In this document: piece after piece, positions 38,176 through 47,258 of the stretch
Position numbering within the stretch: position 1 is the stretch's first letter
How the letters are laid out: every line of letters begins with the position of its first letter
Assembly (NCBI RefSeq): GCF_018449725.1
Contig: NZ_JAAVVC010000001.1
Coordinates: forward strand, 434,001 to 498,000
DNA from: Pseudomonas sp. dw_612
GTDB lineage: Bacteria; Pseudomonadota; Gammaproteobacteria; Pseudomonadales; Pseudomonadaceae
Length of the DNA stretch: 64,000 bases
Reading direction: 5' to 3'
Notes under the pieces: generated by a model
What the model was told of the DNA's origin: nothing
The model's input: only the letters and a program-made list of their open reading frames with translations
Database searches by the model: none
Made by a program: the position numbers and the translations under genes

Positions 38176-38443
38176 GGGGCGTTCTCCATTAGTTTCCACG
38201 CCGCGTTGTCGCCTTAAAGCGGGCCAGGCAAGGCGCAGGCCGCTGGGAATGGTTGTTCCCTTTCCAAGGCCTGCAACGCAGCATGGCCCGCTTTAAGGCA
38301 CAACCCGAAGGGCCGGGTCTGCTGTTGTGCAGGGCTGCGTTGCTCGAAGCTAATTTGGAATGACCAAACCACGCTTCTCGCGCCTCGCCCTGCACAACAG
38401 CAGACCCGGCGCGGCGCGGAAACTAATGGAGAACGCCCCCTAA
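38172..38443. mobile_element. 272-bp MITE-like element with terminal inverted repeats and two internal hairpins
   Basis: Terminal inverted repeats 38172-38205 and 38410-38443 match at 33 of 34 positions, starting TTAGGGGGCGTTCTCCATTA. Inside are two further perfect palindromes: GCCTTAAAGCGGGCCA (38211-38226) with 38284-38299, and a 24-bp stem 38312-38335 (GCCGGGTCTGCTGTTGTGCA...) with 38387-38410. No reading frame of note is present, so it is non-autonomous or purely structural. Its ends provide the stop codons of hemN and of the convergent gene. No target-site duplication is visible. It could also act as a bidirectional terminator. Structured non-coding repeats are known in P. fluorescens genomes, but I cannot assign this one to a named family. 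Confidence 0.75.
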
Positions 38444-38919
38444 GACTTCATGACCAGCGACGCCGCTTTGAGAATTTGCTCCGGCGTCAGACCCGATTGT
38501 TTCATCGCTTTGCTGAGGGCGTTGTTGGCAACGATCAGACCACCATTGAGGTTGTTGATGAACGCTTGCAAGGCGCCGAGCTTGGCCTTTATTTCTTCCG
38601 GGCTCAGCCGTTTATCTTTCATCACGGCCTGCATCTCGGCGAGCTTTTCGGCGATCTGCTGCTGCAACTTGCGAATCATCTTCAGGATCTGCTGAATGTT
38701 TTCCGGCAAACCACTTTCTTCGATATCGCTGTTTTCGCCTTTGGCCCCGGCGGCTTTTTCGATGCCGGCGCCAGACAGCGAGACTTTGATGCCTTCGACT
38801 TTAGTCGGGGTATCGACACGCTGCGTGACATCCGCGTCATCGACCGACGCAGGTTTCGAAATGTCGAGCAACGACGACAAGCCGCTGTTACCGGGGTTCA
38901 GCGTGCCAATGGCGGACAT
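38440..38919 (-). CDS. Conserved hypothetical coiled-coil protein between hemN and anr
   Basis: 159 residues. The N-terminal half is low-complexity (SAIGTLNPGNSGLSSLLDIS), without signal peptide or membrane helix. Residues 73-126 form a long amphipathic, Gln/Lys-rich helix (ILKMIRKLQQQIAEKLAEMQ), and the end (SGLTPEQILKAASLVMKS) is helical. I recognise no domain. AAGGA precedes the ATG at 38919; the frame is open 25 codons further upstream. The TAG stop is contributed by the right terminal repeat of the 38172 element. It is divergent from anr with about 155 bp between. I recall an unknown gene at this place in related genomes, so it may be conserved. Confidence 0.75.
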   Translation of the reverse strand: MSAIGTLNPGNSGLSSLLDISKPASVDDADVTQRVDTPTKVEGIKVSLSGAGIEKAAGAKGENSDIEESGLPENIQQILKMIRKLQQQIAEKLAEMQAVMKDKRLSPEEIKAKLGALQAFINNLNGGLIVANNALSKAMKQSGLTPEQILKAASLVMKS

Positions 38920-39075
38920 GAATGCGGTTCCTTGCAGGCGATCAGTTGACAGGTTATCGGCCACCCGGACCCTGGCTTTACAAGTCTGCGGCAAAATCGC
39001 CGTGCGCTGGCCTGAATGTCCTCCCGTGAGTTACCCTTACGTCTTATGTGTGTTTTTCCCACAAGGATTGAAGAA

Positions 39076-39807
39076 ATGTCCGAGCCAGTAAAGCTGCGCG
39101 CTCACAGTCAGGCCCATTGCAAGGATTGCAGCCTGGCCCCCCTCTGCTTACCACTTTCTCTGAATCTGGAAGACATGGATGCGCTGGACGAAATCGTTAA
39201 ACGTGGACGCCCGCTGAAAAAAGGCGAATTCCTGTTCCGCCAGGGCGACACGTTCGATTCCGTTTATGCAGTACGCTCCGGCGCCCTGAAGACGTTCAGC
39301 CTCAGCGATGGCGGCGAAGAACAGCTCACTGGTTTCCACCTGCCGAGCGAACTGGTCGGTCTGTCGGGCATGGACACCGAAAAACACCCGGTGTCGGCGC
39401 AAGCGCTGGAGACGACGTCGGTCTGCGAAATCCCTTTCGAACGTCTCGACGAACTGGCCCTGCAACTGCCGCAACTGCGCCGTCAGTTGATGCGTGTCAT
39501 GAGCCGCGAGATTCGTGACGATCAGCAAATGATGTTGCTGCTGTCGAAGAAAACCGCCGACGAGCGCATCGCCACGTTTCTGGTCAACCTGTCTGCACGC
39601 TTCCGTGCGCGCGGCTTCTCGGCCAACCAGTTCCGCCTGAGCATGTCGCGCAACGAAATCGGCAACTACCTGGGCCTGGCGGTGGAAACCGTGTCCCGGG
39701 TGTTCACGCGCTTCCAGCAAAACGAGCTGATCGCCGCCGAGGGCAAGGAAATTCATATTCTCGACCCGATCCAGCTCTGTGCCCTGGCCGGCGGCTCCCT
39801 CGACTGA
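39076..39807 (+). CDS. anr: Anaerobic transcriptional regulator Anr (FNR family)
   Basis: 243 residues. The oxygen-labile [4Fe-4S] ligands are Cys15, Cys18, Cys24 ([11 protein letters not shown]) and Cys117 (TTSVCEIP), matching FNR spacing. A cAMP-receptor-like beta roll follows, then a helix-turn-helix at about 190-213 ([20 protein letters not shown]) with the E-x3-R pattern reading TTGAT half-sites. It activates hemN, cbb3 and other low-oxygen genes, several with matching boxes in this window. The ATG at 39076 has AAGGA upstream; a 20-codon longer frame is unlikely. Confidence 0.97.
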   Translation: MSEPVKLRAHSQAHCKDCSLAPLCLPLSLNLEDMDALDEIVKRGRPLKKGEFLFRQGDTFDSVYAVRSGALKTFSLSDGGEEQLTGFHLPSELVGLSGMDTEKHPVSAQALETTSVCEIPFERLDELALQLPQLRRQLMRVMSREIRDDQQMMLLLSKKTADERIATFLVNLSARFRARGFSANQFRLSMSRNEIGNYLGLAVETVSRVFTRFQQNELIAAEGKEIHILDPIQLCALAGGSLD

Positions 39808-39887
39808 CTCGTGCAATTGCGGCTGAGCGAAACGGTTCAGCCGCCGTTATACTGCGACGTTTGCAGCCCTGCCAGGACAACTCGACG

Positions 39888-40436
39888 ATGGTCTTCGACT
39901 CCTTCGACATCAAATCCCTGATCCGCCCCGTGATCGACTTCCCCAAGCCGGGCGTGATCTTTCGCGACATCACCCCGTTGTTCCAATCGCCCACAGCCCT
40001 GCGCCTGGTGATGGACACCTTCGCCCATCGTTACGTCGAGGCCGACTTCACCCACATCGGCGCGATGGACGCCCGTGGCTTCCTGATCGGCTCGGTGTTG
40101 GCGTATCAGTTGAACAAGCCGCTGGTGCTGTTTCGCAAGCAAGGCAAACTGCCGGCGGACGTGCTGGCCGAGGGTTACGCAACCGAGTACGGCGAAGCCT
40201 TCCTCGAAGTGCATGCCGACAGCCTGTGCGAGGGCGATTCGGTGGTGATGTTCGATGATTTGATCGCCACCGGCGGCACGCTGATCGCGGCGGCGAATCT
40301 GATCCGGCGCATGGGTGCGCGGGTGCATGAAGCGGCGGCGATCATTGATCTGCCGGAGCTGGGTGGCTCGCAGCGGTTGGAAGACATGGGCATTCCGACG
40401 TTTTGCCTGACGCAGTTTGCGTTGTCGGAACAGTAG
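39888..40436 (+). CDS. apt: Adenine phosphoribosyltransferase
   Basis: 182 residues, the usual Apt size. It has [17 protein letters not shown] near the start, then [18 protein letters not shown], and the PRPP-binding loop [17 protein letters not shown]. It salvages adenine to AMP. The ATG at 39888 is preferred to an upstream one because AGGAC lies at a suitable distance and homology starts there. It follows anr by 80 bp on the same strand. Confidence 0.96.
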   Translation: MVFDSFDIKSLIRPVIDFPKPGVIFRDITPLFQSPTALRLVMDTFAHRYVEADFTHIGAMDARGFLIGSVLAYQLNKPLVLFRKQGKLPADVLAEGYATEYGEAFLEVHADSLCEGDSVVMFDDLIATGGTLIAAANLIRRMGARVHEAAAIIDLPELGGSQRLEDMGIPTFCLTQFALSEQ

Positions 40437-40456
40437 TTAGCGCCTGCACTGACGCC

Positions 40457-40549
40457 TTCGCGAGCAAGCCCGCTCCCACAGTGGATCTCCTGCGTACACA
40501 AATACTGTGAACGGCATTGATCACCTGTGGGAGCGGGCTTGCTCGCGAA
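40457..40549. repeat. REPIN, REP family A
   Basis: Inverted pair of family A units, TTCGCGAGCAAGCCCGCTCC at the left and its complement at the right, between the convergent apt and acyl-CoA dehydrogenase genes. Confidence 0.93.
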
Positions 40550-40574
40550 GACGTCAGCCGCAACACCGCAGGAA

Positions 40575-41723
40575 TCAAAGCCCCATCTGCTTACTGATAA
40601 TCTCGTTCATCACTTCCCGCGTCCCGCCACCAATCGACAGAATCCGGTTATCCCGATACAACCGCTCCACCAGACTCTCGCGCATATAGCCCAATCCCCC
40701 CAGGATCTGCACTGCATCGGTGGTGATGCGATCCGCCGTGTCAGTGGCAAAATTCTTGGCCATGGAAATCTCCTTGATCACACTCTGCCCCGCCGCCATT
40801 TTCGCGGCTTGGCGGTAAGTGAACTCCCGTGACACCTCCAGCGCCGTGGCCATTTCGGCGAGGCGATGCTTGAGCACCTGAAACTTGCCGATCGGTTTAC
40901 CGAAGGCCTCGCGCTGACGCGCCCATTTCAGGCTTTCTTCAAGGGCCAGCTGCGCGGTCATGTTGGCCATCAGCGCCAGGGCCAGGCGTTCGCTCTGGAA
41001 GTTGCCCATGATGCAGGCAAAGCCCATGTTCTCGGCGCCGATCAGATTTCCTACAGGTACCAGGCAATTGTCGAAGAACAACTCAGCGGTGTCCGACGCC
41101 CACCAGCCCATTTTCTTTAGCTGCCGACCGACGCTGAAACCGGGCGTGTCCTTCTCGATCAACAACAGGCTGATGCCGCCAAACCCCGGCTCACCGGTGC
41201 GCACCGCCACGGTGTAGACATCCGCACGCACGCCGCTGGTGATAAAGGTTTTGCTGCCATTGACCCGATAGAAGTCACCGTCGCGCACGGCGCGGGTTTG
41301 CAGGTTGGCTACATCCGAACCGCCGCTGGGCTCGGTGATGGCCAGGGCGCTGATCTTCTCGCCGGCCAATACCTGCGGCACCACCCGGTCGCGGACCTCG
41401 GGCCGGGCCCACTTGAGGATCGGTGGCAGGCCGATGTCCAGGGAACCGAGGCCCGCCACCACACCGCCGGAGCCACAGCGCATCAGTTCTTCACTGGCGG
41501 CGACCTTGGCAAATAGATCACCTTCATGGCTACCGCCCAAGGCTTCGGGGTAACCGATCCCCAGGATGCCGGCGGCACCGGCCTTAAGGTAGAGCTCACG
41601 GGGAAAGCTTTCGGCTTCTTCCCACTCATCAATGCCCGGCAGGATCTCGCGCTCGACGAAACGCCTGACGCTGTCGCGGACCAATTGGTGGCTGGGATCG
41701 AAGTATTCCTGAAAGGCAGGCAT
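40575..41723 (-). CDS. Acyl-CoA dehydrogenase with relocated catalytic glutamate
   Basis: 382 residues, full-length ACAD fold. FAD- and substrate-binding motifs are ALAITEPSGGSDVANLQT and NGSKTFITSGVRADVY, with the C-terminal QILGGLGYMRE and YRDNRILSIGGGTREVMNE. The position that carries the catalytic Glu in most short/medium-chain enzymes (xEGT) is Gly366 here (IGGGT). Instead Glu245 in NFQSERLALA aligns with the base used by isovaleryl-CoA and long-chain dehydrogenases. So it is probably active on a branched or long-chain acyl-CoA. GGAG lies 8 nt before the ATG. It is a single gene with no pathway partner beside it. Confidence 0.92.
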   Translation of the reverse strand: MPAFQEYFDPSHQLVRDSVRRFVEREILPGIDEWEEAESFPRELYLKAGAAGILGIGYPEALGGSHEGDLFAKVAASEELMRCGSGGVVAGLGSLDIGLPPILKWARPEVRDRVVPQVLAGEKISALAITEPSGGSDVANLQTRAVRDGDFYRVNGSKTFITSGVRADVYTVAVRTGEPGFGGISLLLIEKDTPGFSVGRQLKKMGWWASDTAELFFDNCLVPVGNLIGAENMGFACIMGNFQSERLALALMANMTAQLALEESLKWARQREAFGKPIGKFQVLKHRLAEMATALEVSREFTYRQAAKMAAGQSVIKEISMAKNFATDTADRITTDAVQILGGLGYMRESLVERLYRDNRILSIGGGTREVMNEIISKQMGL

Positions 41724-41798
41724 CGGCGAACTCCACTGAAGGGTTCAGCGAAGTTAACCGAGCGCTTGCTTGGTTTTCAACAAAGAATTTCAAGATCA

Positions 41799-41874
41799 AA
41801 AGATCGCAGCCTTCGGCAGCTCCTACAGGGTGTACGTCATCCCAATGTAGGAGCTGCCGAAGGCTGCGATCTTT
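41799..41874. repeat. REPIN-like palindrome, family B
   Basis: Perfect 29-bp arms: AAAGATCGCAGCCTTCGGCA... (41799-41827) and reverse complement (41846-41874), 18-bp centre. Confidence 0.93.
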
Positions 41875-41882
41875 CGTTGTTA

Positions 41883-42485
41883 TTACAAAGCAATCGGCTT
41901 ACGCCCCGCAAACGAATGCGCCAACGTCCCGCCATCCACCAATTCCAGCTCGCCACCCAACGGCACGCCATGGGCGATTCGCGAAGCGACCAAACCCTTG
42001 TTGCTGAGCAACTGGGCGATGTAATGCGCGGTGGCTTCACCTTCCACGGTCGGGTTGGTGGCCAAGATAACTTCGGTAAACGTGCCCGCTTCTTCGATCC
42101 GCGCAAGCAATTGCGGAATGCCGATAGCCTCTGGCCCAAGGCCGTCGAGTGGCGACAAATGGCCCTTGAGCACGAAGTAGCGACCCCGGAAACCGGTCTG
42201 CTCCACCGCATAGACGTCCATCGGACCTTCCACCACGCACAGCAAGGTGTCGTCGCGCCGGGTGTCGGCGCATTGTGGGCAGAGGTCGTCTTCGGTCAGC
42301 GTGCGGCACAAGCGGCAGTGACCGACCCCTTCCATCGCCTGGCTCAAGGCCAAGGCCAGACGCGAGCCGCCGCTGCGATCGCGTTCGAGCAATTGCAACG
42401 CCATGCGCTGGGCGGTTTTCTGACCCACGCCCGGCAACGTTCGCAGGGCATCGATCAGTTGGCGAATCAGAGGGCTGAAGCTCAT
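41883..42485 (-). CDS. recR: Recombination protein RecR
   Basis: 200 residues, standard RecR. A helix-hairpin-helix ([20 protein letters not shown]) is followed by the zinc finger [16 protein letters not shown] and a Toprim domain ([16 protein letters not shown]). RecR loads RecA at gaps with RecFO. In many gammaproteobacteria it directly follows dnaX-ybaB; here a quinone-oxidoreductase-like gene, a terminator and a REPIN intervene, so it may be expressed from its own promoter or with that gene. The ribosome-binding site is weak. Confidence 0.96.
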   Translation of the reverse strand: MSFSPLIRQLIDALRTLPGVGQKTAQRMALQLLERDRSGGSRLALALSQAMEGVGHCRLCRTLTEDDLCPQCADTRRDDTLLCVVEGPMDVYAVEQTGFRGRYFVLKGHLSPLDGLGPEAIGIPQLLARIEEAGTFTEVILATNPTVEGEATAHYIAQLLSNKGLVASRIAHGVPLGGELELVDGGTLAHSFAGRKPIAL

Positions 42486-42550
42486 GGGGAAAAGTCCGAC
42501 AAAACAACGAGACGCGGTTTATACCCGCGCCTCTGGCCAGCGTCAAATAC

Positions 42551-43585
42551 TCAGTCCTGGGCGACCCGCACCACCAGTTTGCCGAAGTTGCGTCCTTCCA
42601 GCAGACCGATGAACGCCTCGGGCGCCTGCTCCAGGCCATCGACGATGTCTTCGCGGAACTTCACCTTGCCCTCACGCACCCACGGCGCCATGGCACTGAC
42701 GAATTCCGGCTGACGATCACCGTAGTCATCGAACACGATAAAGCCCTGGATACGCACGCGCTTGGTCAGCAAGGTGCGCTGCAATTGCGGCAGGCGATCC
42801 GGGCCGCTCGGGGCTTCATGGGCGTTGTAACCGGCAATCAGGCCACAGAGCGGAATCCGCGCTTTCGGGTTGAGCAACGGAATGATCGCGTCGAAGACCT
42901 TGCCGCCGACATTCTCGTAATAGATGTCGACGCCTTTGGGACAGGCCAACGCCAGGTCATTGGCGAAGCTTTCGCTTTTGTGATCGACGCAGGCGTCGAA
43001 GCCCAACTCGTCGACCACGTAGCGGCACTTCTCGGCACCACCGGCCACGCCGACTACCCGCAAGCCTTTGATCTTCGCGACCTGGCCGACCACCGAACCC
43101 ACGGCACCGGACGCGGCGGCAACCACCAGGGTTTCACCGGACTTGGGCTGGCCGATGTCCATCAGGCCCATATAAGCGGTCATGCCCGGCATGCCCAGCA
43201 CGCCCAACGCCATTGATGGGCTCGGCAGCCCGGACGGAATCGGGATGATGTTGCGACCATCGCTGATGCTGTGACTCTGCCAGCCTGTGGAGCCGACCAC
43301 CCAGTCACCTTCATGGAATTTCGGATTCAGTGAACGCTCGACGCGACTGACCGCGCCACCGGTCATCACTTCGTCGATTTCTACCGGCGCGGCGTAGGAC
43401 GGCGCGTCACTCATGCGACCGCGCATGTAGGGATCGAGGGACAGGTAAAGGGTCTTGAGCAACACCTGACCGTCGGCCAGGTCCGGTAACGCGACGCGCT
43501 CCAGGCGGAAATTCTCCGGGGTCGGCGCGCCCACCGGGCGGGACACCAGGACGATACGTTGGTTGAGGATCAATGCTTGTGGCAT
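42551..43585 (-). CDS. NADP-dependent oxidoreductase, MDR leukotriene B4 dehydrogenase-like (CurA/YncB type)
   Basis: 344 residues of the zinc-independent medium-chain reductase family. The substrate segment TLYLSLDPYMRGRMSD, the MTAYMGLMDIGQPKSGETL motif and the NADP-binding AASGAVGSVVGQVAKIKG are typical of CurA-type enzymes that reduce enones or curcumin. The physiological substrate is unknown. AAAGGAG precedes the ATG at 43585. It is 65 bp upstream of recR on the same strand and separated from ybaB by a terminator and REPIN, so it appears inserted in the dnaX-ybaB-recR neighbourhood. Confidence 0.9.
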   Translation of the reverse strand: MPQALILNQRIVLVSRPVGAPTPENFRLERVALPDLADGQVLLKTLYLSLDPYMRGRMSDAPSYAAPVEIDEVMTGGAVSRVERSLNPKFHEGDWVVGSTGWQSHSISDGRNIIPIPSGLPSPSMALGVLGMPGMTAYMGLMDIGQPKSGETLVVAAASGAVGSVVGQVAKIKGLRVVGVAGGAEKCRYVVDELGFDACVDHKSESFANDLALACPKGVDIYYENVGGKVFDAIIPLLNPKARIPLCGLIAGYNAHEAPSGPDRLPQLQRTLLTKRVRIQGFIVFDDYGDRQPEFVSAMAPWVREGKVKFREDIVDGLEQAPEAFIGLLEGRNFGKLVVRVAQD

Positions 43586-43685
43586 GTGAGCGTCTCCTTT
43601 GATCGATGAATGTCGCACGTATAGGGAGCAGACCGTTGCGGGCTGGGCGCGTTCGATGTTTATTCAGTGGGACCGAGTCGATTTC

Positions 43686-43750
43686 TTCGCGAGCAAGCCC
43701 GCCCCCACATTTGGAATGCGGTTACCTGTGGGAGCGGGCTTGCTCGCGAA
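43686..43750. repeat. REPIN, REP family A, short-centre type
   Basis: Two inverted family A units only about 20 bp apart; the left one has one base changed (CGCCCCCACA). Confidence 0.9.
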
Positions 43751-43789
43751 GGCGCCCTCCCAAGCAATACATCTTCAACAGCCAGAAAC

Positions 43790-43822
43790 AAAAATGCCAG
43801 GCGCAATGCCTGGCATTTTTTT
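43790..43822. terminator. Terminator after ybaB, probably bidirectional
   Basis: Stem AAAAATGCCAGGC (43790-43802), loop GCAAT, stem GCCTGGCATTTTT, with T and A tracts on both sides. On the minus strand it lies 28 bp after the ybaB stop and ends the dnaX-ybaB transcript. Confidence 0.9.
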
Positions 43823-43849
43823 GTAGCCCATCCGACGCGCCTTGGCGAA

Positions 43850-44188
43850 TCAGAACGGCAGTTTCATACCCGGTGGCAGTTGCATGCCAGCGGTCACGCT
43901 GCCCATTTTGTCCTGGCTGTTGGCTTCGATCTTGCGCACGGCATCGTTGACGGCGGCGGCGAATACGGCCTCCAGCATCTCTTTGTCGTCTTCGCTCAGG
44001 CCTTCCACCAGGCTTGGGTCGATGGTCACGCGCTTGACGTCGTGACGACCGGTCATTACCACGGTGACCATATCGCCGCCGGCCTTACCGGTGACTTCGG
44101 CGTTGGCCAGTTCTTCCTGCATCTTGGCCATTTTTTCCTGCATCTGCTGCGCCTGCTTCATCAGGCCGGCCATGCCACCTTTCATCAT
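43850..44188 (-). CDS. ybaB: Nucleoid-associated protein YbaB/EbfC
   Basis: 112 residues. It begins [20 protein letters not shown], the Met/Gln-rich helix of the family, continues [20 protein letters not shown], and ends with the Pro-Met-rich tail. It binds DNA as a tweezer-like homodimer. It lies 66 bp downstream of dnaX in the same operon. GAGGTG is spaced 7 nt from the first of two ATGs. Confidence 0.95.
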   Translation of the reverse strand: MMKGGMAGLMKQAQQMQEKMAKMQEELANAEVTGKAGGDMVTVVMTGRHDVKRVTIDPSLVEGLSEDDKEMLEAVFAAAVNDAVRKIEANSQDKMGSVTAGMQLPPGMKLPF

Positions 44189-44254
44189 GGTAATCACCTC
44201 AAAGTACTTGGATAAAAACAGTGTCCGGCGAATGTCGCCGAACGCCTTCAGTTA

Positions 44255-46336
44255 TTAGCCCTGACTGACCAGGGCTTCGACAGGTTCAATAGTATCGTTA
44301 CGGATCACCGCACCGAACTGCTCCATCATCTGCTGGATGAACGGATCACCGTGGATCGATTCCTCGGCCTCGCGCTGGCGGTTCACACGGCGGCGCGACG
44401 CAGCCTGGGCCGGGGTTTCCTGCTCGGGCTTGATCAGCTCCATGCTCAGGTTCAGCGTACGCCCGTGAAACTGGTTGAGCGCATCGTTAAGACGACGTTG
44501 CTGGGTCGCATTGAACAAGGCGCTGTGGGCCGGGTCCAGGTGCAACAACCAATTGTCGCCATCGACAGCGATCAGTGTGCAGTTGGCGGCAATGCTGCCG
44601 GTCATGCCGGAGATCGGCAGCTTCGGGAACAGCTCCAGCCATTGCAGCGCCAGACCGGTGGCCGGCATCGCGGCCGGTTCTGGTTCGGGCTCCGGCGTCG
44701 GCTCGGCGGTGTGTTCGCTGGCCAGTTCGTCGAGGTAGCTGTAGGCCGAGTCGATGTCCGGCTCGATGTAATCCTCGTCCAGCGGCGGCTCGTCATCGTC
44801 GCTACCCGGCGTGGCGGCAGCGACCTCGGCCACGGACGGTTCCGGGATCGGCGCAGCGGCCCATTCCGGCGCGTCCGGCACCACGCTGTCCGGCGTAGGG
44901 GTCGGCATCGGTGGCAATTCGGGTTGTTCGCTGGTGGTTTCCAGCACCGGCTCGACCGCTGGCTGCTGAACGACTTCCGGTTCAACCGGGTCATTCCACG
45001 GCAGGTCGACGACGGCCTCGACCGCTACCGCCTCAACCACAGGCTCGGGCACGACTACAGGCGCGACCGGTTCAGGTTCAGGCGCTGGAACCGGCGCAAC
45101 TTGTACCGCAACCGGCGCCGCGACAACAGGTGCAACTGCCGCAGGAGCTACCGGCGCGACTTTAGGCGCGGTAGCCACTGAATTTGCGGAATCAACTGTG
45201 GCCTGGCTGATCCCCACTGGCTTTAGCGGTTGCCTCGGGGCGTCCGCCGTGTCCGCCGGACGGAACGCAAGCATGCGCAGCAGGACCATTTCAAAACCAC
45301 CGCGCGGGTCCGGTGCCAGCGGCAAATCGCGGCGCCCGATCAGGCCCATCTGGTAATAAAACTGCACGTCTTCGGCCGGCAAGGCCTGGGCCAGAGCCAA
45401 CACTCGATCACGGTCGCCGTGACCGTTGTCGACACCTTCAGGCAAGGCCTGGGCGATGGCTACACGGTGCAGCACGTTGAGAATTTCCGAGAGCACGCCG
45501 TTCCAGTCCGGGCCTTGTTCGGCCAAATGACGGACGGCTTCGAGCAACGCCTTGGCGTCGCCTTCGATCAGCGAATGCAGGACATCGAATACCTGGCCAT
45601 GATCCAGCGTGCCGAGCATTGCCCGCACGTCGGCAGCCATGACCTTGCCTTCACCGAAGGCGATGGCCTGGTCGGTGAGGCTCATGGCGTCACGCATCGA
45701 ACCATCGGCGGCGCGACCGAGCAACCACAGTGCATCGTCTTCGAACGGCACTTGTTCGACACCCAGCACGTGGGTCAAATGCTCGACCACCCGTTCCGGG
45801 GTCATGTTCTTCAGGGAGAACTGCAGGCACCGGGAAAGAATCGTTGCCGGAAGTTTCTGCGGATCGGTGGTCGCCAGGATGAACTTGACGTAGGGCGGCG
45901 GCTCTTCGAGGGTTTTGAGCAGCGCATTGAAGGAATGGCTGGAGAGCATGTGCACTTCGTCGATCAGGTAGACCTTGAAACGCCCACGGCTCGGGGCGTA
46001 CTGCACGTTGTCGAGCAGCTCGCGAGTGTCCTCGACCTTGGTCCGGCTCGCGGCGTCGATCTCGATCAGGTCGACAAAGCGCCCTTCATCGATCTCGCGG
46101 CACACCGAGCACTCGCCGCAGGGCGTTGAAGTGATACCTGTTTCACAGTTCAGGCATTTGGCGATGATTCGTGCGATGGTGGTCTTGCCAACGCCACGGG
46201 TACCGGTAAACAGGTAGGCGTGGTGCAGCCGCTGGCTGTCCAAGGCATTGATCAGAGCCTTGAGCACATGGGTCTGGCCGACCATTTCGCGGAACGAGCG
46301 CGGACGCCATTTACGTGCAAGAACCTGATAACTCAT
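44255..46336 (-). CDS. dnaX: DNA polymerase III subunits gamma/tau
   Basis: 692 residues. The AAA+ clamp-loader domain has Walker A GTRGVGKTT (45-53), zinc ligands Cys64, Cys73, Cys76 and Cys79, Walker B VYLIDEVHML and the sensor SRC box (TILSRCLQFS). A long Pro/Ala/Val/Glu-rich linker (about 375-560) leads to the tau C-terminal domain that binds the polymerase and helicase. No run of six or more A occurs in the coding strand, so the E. coli A-AAA-AAG frameshift signal for gamma is absent and the product is probably tau only. The ATG at 46336 is used; a TTG five codons earlier is possible. Confidence 0.96.
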   Translation of the reverse strand: MSYQVLARKWRPRSFREMVGQTHVLKALINALDSQRLHHAYLFTGTRGVGKTTIARIIAKCLNCETGITSTPCGECSVCREIDEGRFVDLIEIDAASRTKVEDTRELLDNVQYAPSRGRFKVYLIDEVHMLSSHSFNALLKTLEEPPPYVKFILATTDPQKLPATILSRCLQFSLKNMTPERVVEHLTHVLGVEQVPFEDDALWLLGRAADGSMRDAMSLTDQAIAFGEGKVMAADVRAMLGTLDHGQVFDVLHSLIEGDAKALLEAVRHLAEQGPDWNGVLSEILNVLHRVAIAQALPEGVDNGHGDRDRVLALAQALPAEDVQFYYQMGLIGRRDLPLAPDPRGGFEMVLLRMLAFRPADTADAPRQPLKPVGISQATVDSANSVATAPKVAPVAPAAVAPVVAAPVAVQVAPVPAPEPEPVAPVVVPEPVVEAVAVEAVVDLPWNDPVEPEVVQQPAVEPVLETTSEQPELPPMPTPTPDSVVPDAPEWAAAPIPEPSVAEVAAATPGSDDDEPPLDEDYIEPDIDSAYSYLDELASEHTAEPTPEPEPEPAAMPATGLALQWLELFPKLPISGMTGSIAANCTLIAVDGDNWLLHLDPAHSALFNATQQRRLNDALNQFHGRTLNLSMELIKPEQETPAQAASRRRVNRQREAEESIHGDPFIQQMMEQFGAVIRNDTIEPVEALVSQG

Positions 46337-46480
46337 CGAAAACCGTCGCAACTAAGGAACAGAAGCGGCTAATGCTAGCGGAGCAGGCCTGAAATTGCAT
46401 CCGGTGTGCTCGTCTAATCTGACTAAGCTGCAATTTGGGGGGCTATTTTCGGCTCGGGTTTCATCAGTACCGGAGCGTTT

Positions 46481-47230
46481 ATGCGGTTGGCCTTGGGGGC
46501 ATTGTTGTGGATCAGCCTGAATGTCGCTGCCAGCGATGCGCCGGTGCGCTTCGTGATGGCCGACAGTTGGGCCATGCCGATGGTGCAACTGGAGCGGGGT
46601 CGCCCGACCCAAGGCATCCTCTACGACATCATGCTCAGCCTCGCCACTCAGGTCGGCGTGCCGGCCGAGTTTCATGTGCTGCCCCGGGCGCGGGTGCAGA
46701 ACGCCATGGAGCACGGCGAAGTCGATGTGCGCTGCTATGCCGCACAATCATGGCTACCGAATCAGTCCGGCGATTACATCTGGAGCATTCCACTGTTTCT
46801 GCAGCGCGACCTGCTGGTCAGCCGCCAAGATGCACCCGCGTCAGTGGTCCCGGCCAGCCTGAAACATGAATCCATCGGCACGGTGCTCGGCTATATCTAC
46901 CCGACCCTGCAACCGCTGTTCGATAGCGGCCAGATACAACGCGAAGACGCGCGAAATCAGGAACAGGTGCTGGATAAACTGCTGGTCGGACGCTATCGCT
47001 ACGCCGTCACTAATCAGTGGACCCTGGACTGGTTCAACCAGCGCCTGATGCCGGGTCGGCAGTTGCAGGCGGTGGCCGTGTTGCAGGAGCAAAATGTTGG
47101 CTGCTACGTGCGCAACGACCCGAACGTGCCGGTGCAGCGCATTTTGCGCACGTTGTTGCGGATGAAAATGTCGGGGGAGATTGATGACATTATCGGGCTG
47201 TACACGGGCGCGGGGCCGGATACACCTTGA
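46481..47230 (+). CDS. Periplasmic substrate-binding protein, amino-acid-type (SBP family 3)
   Basis: 249 residues. A short signal peptide (MRLALGALLWISLNVAASDA) precedes a family 3 solute-binding fold (QGILYDIMLSLATQVGVPAE, then AMEHGEVDVRCYAAQSW). No permease or ATPase gene is adjacent, so it is an orphan binding protein, perhaps serving a distant transporter or acting as a sensor. GGAG precedes the ATG. It is divergent from dnaX, and a REPIN follows. Confidence 0.87.
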   Translation: MRLALGALLWISLNVAASDAPVRFVMADSWAMPMVQLERGRPTQGILYDIMLSLATQVGVPAEFHVLPRARVQNAMEHGEVDVRCYAAQSWLPNQSGDYIWSIPLFLQRDLLVSRQDAPASVVPASLKHESIGTVLGYIYPTLQPLFDSGQIQREDARNQEQVLDKLLVGRYRYAVTNQWTLDWFNQRLMPGRQLQAVAVLQEQNVGCYVRNDPNVPVQRILRTLLRMKMSGEIDDIIGLYTGAGPDTP

Positions 47231-47258
47231 GCCATTCTCCTGATCAACGCTGAAACCC

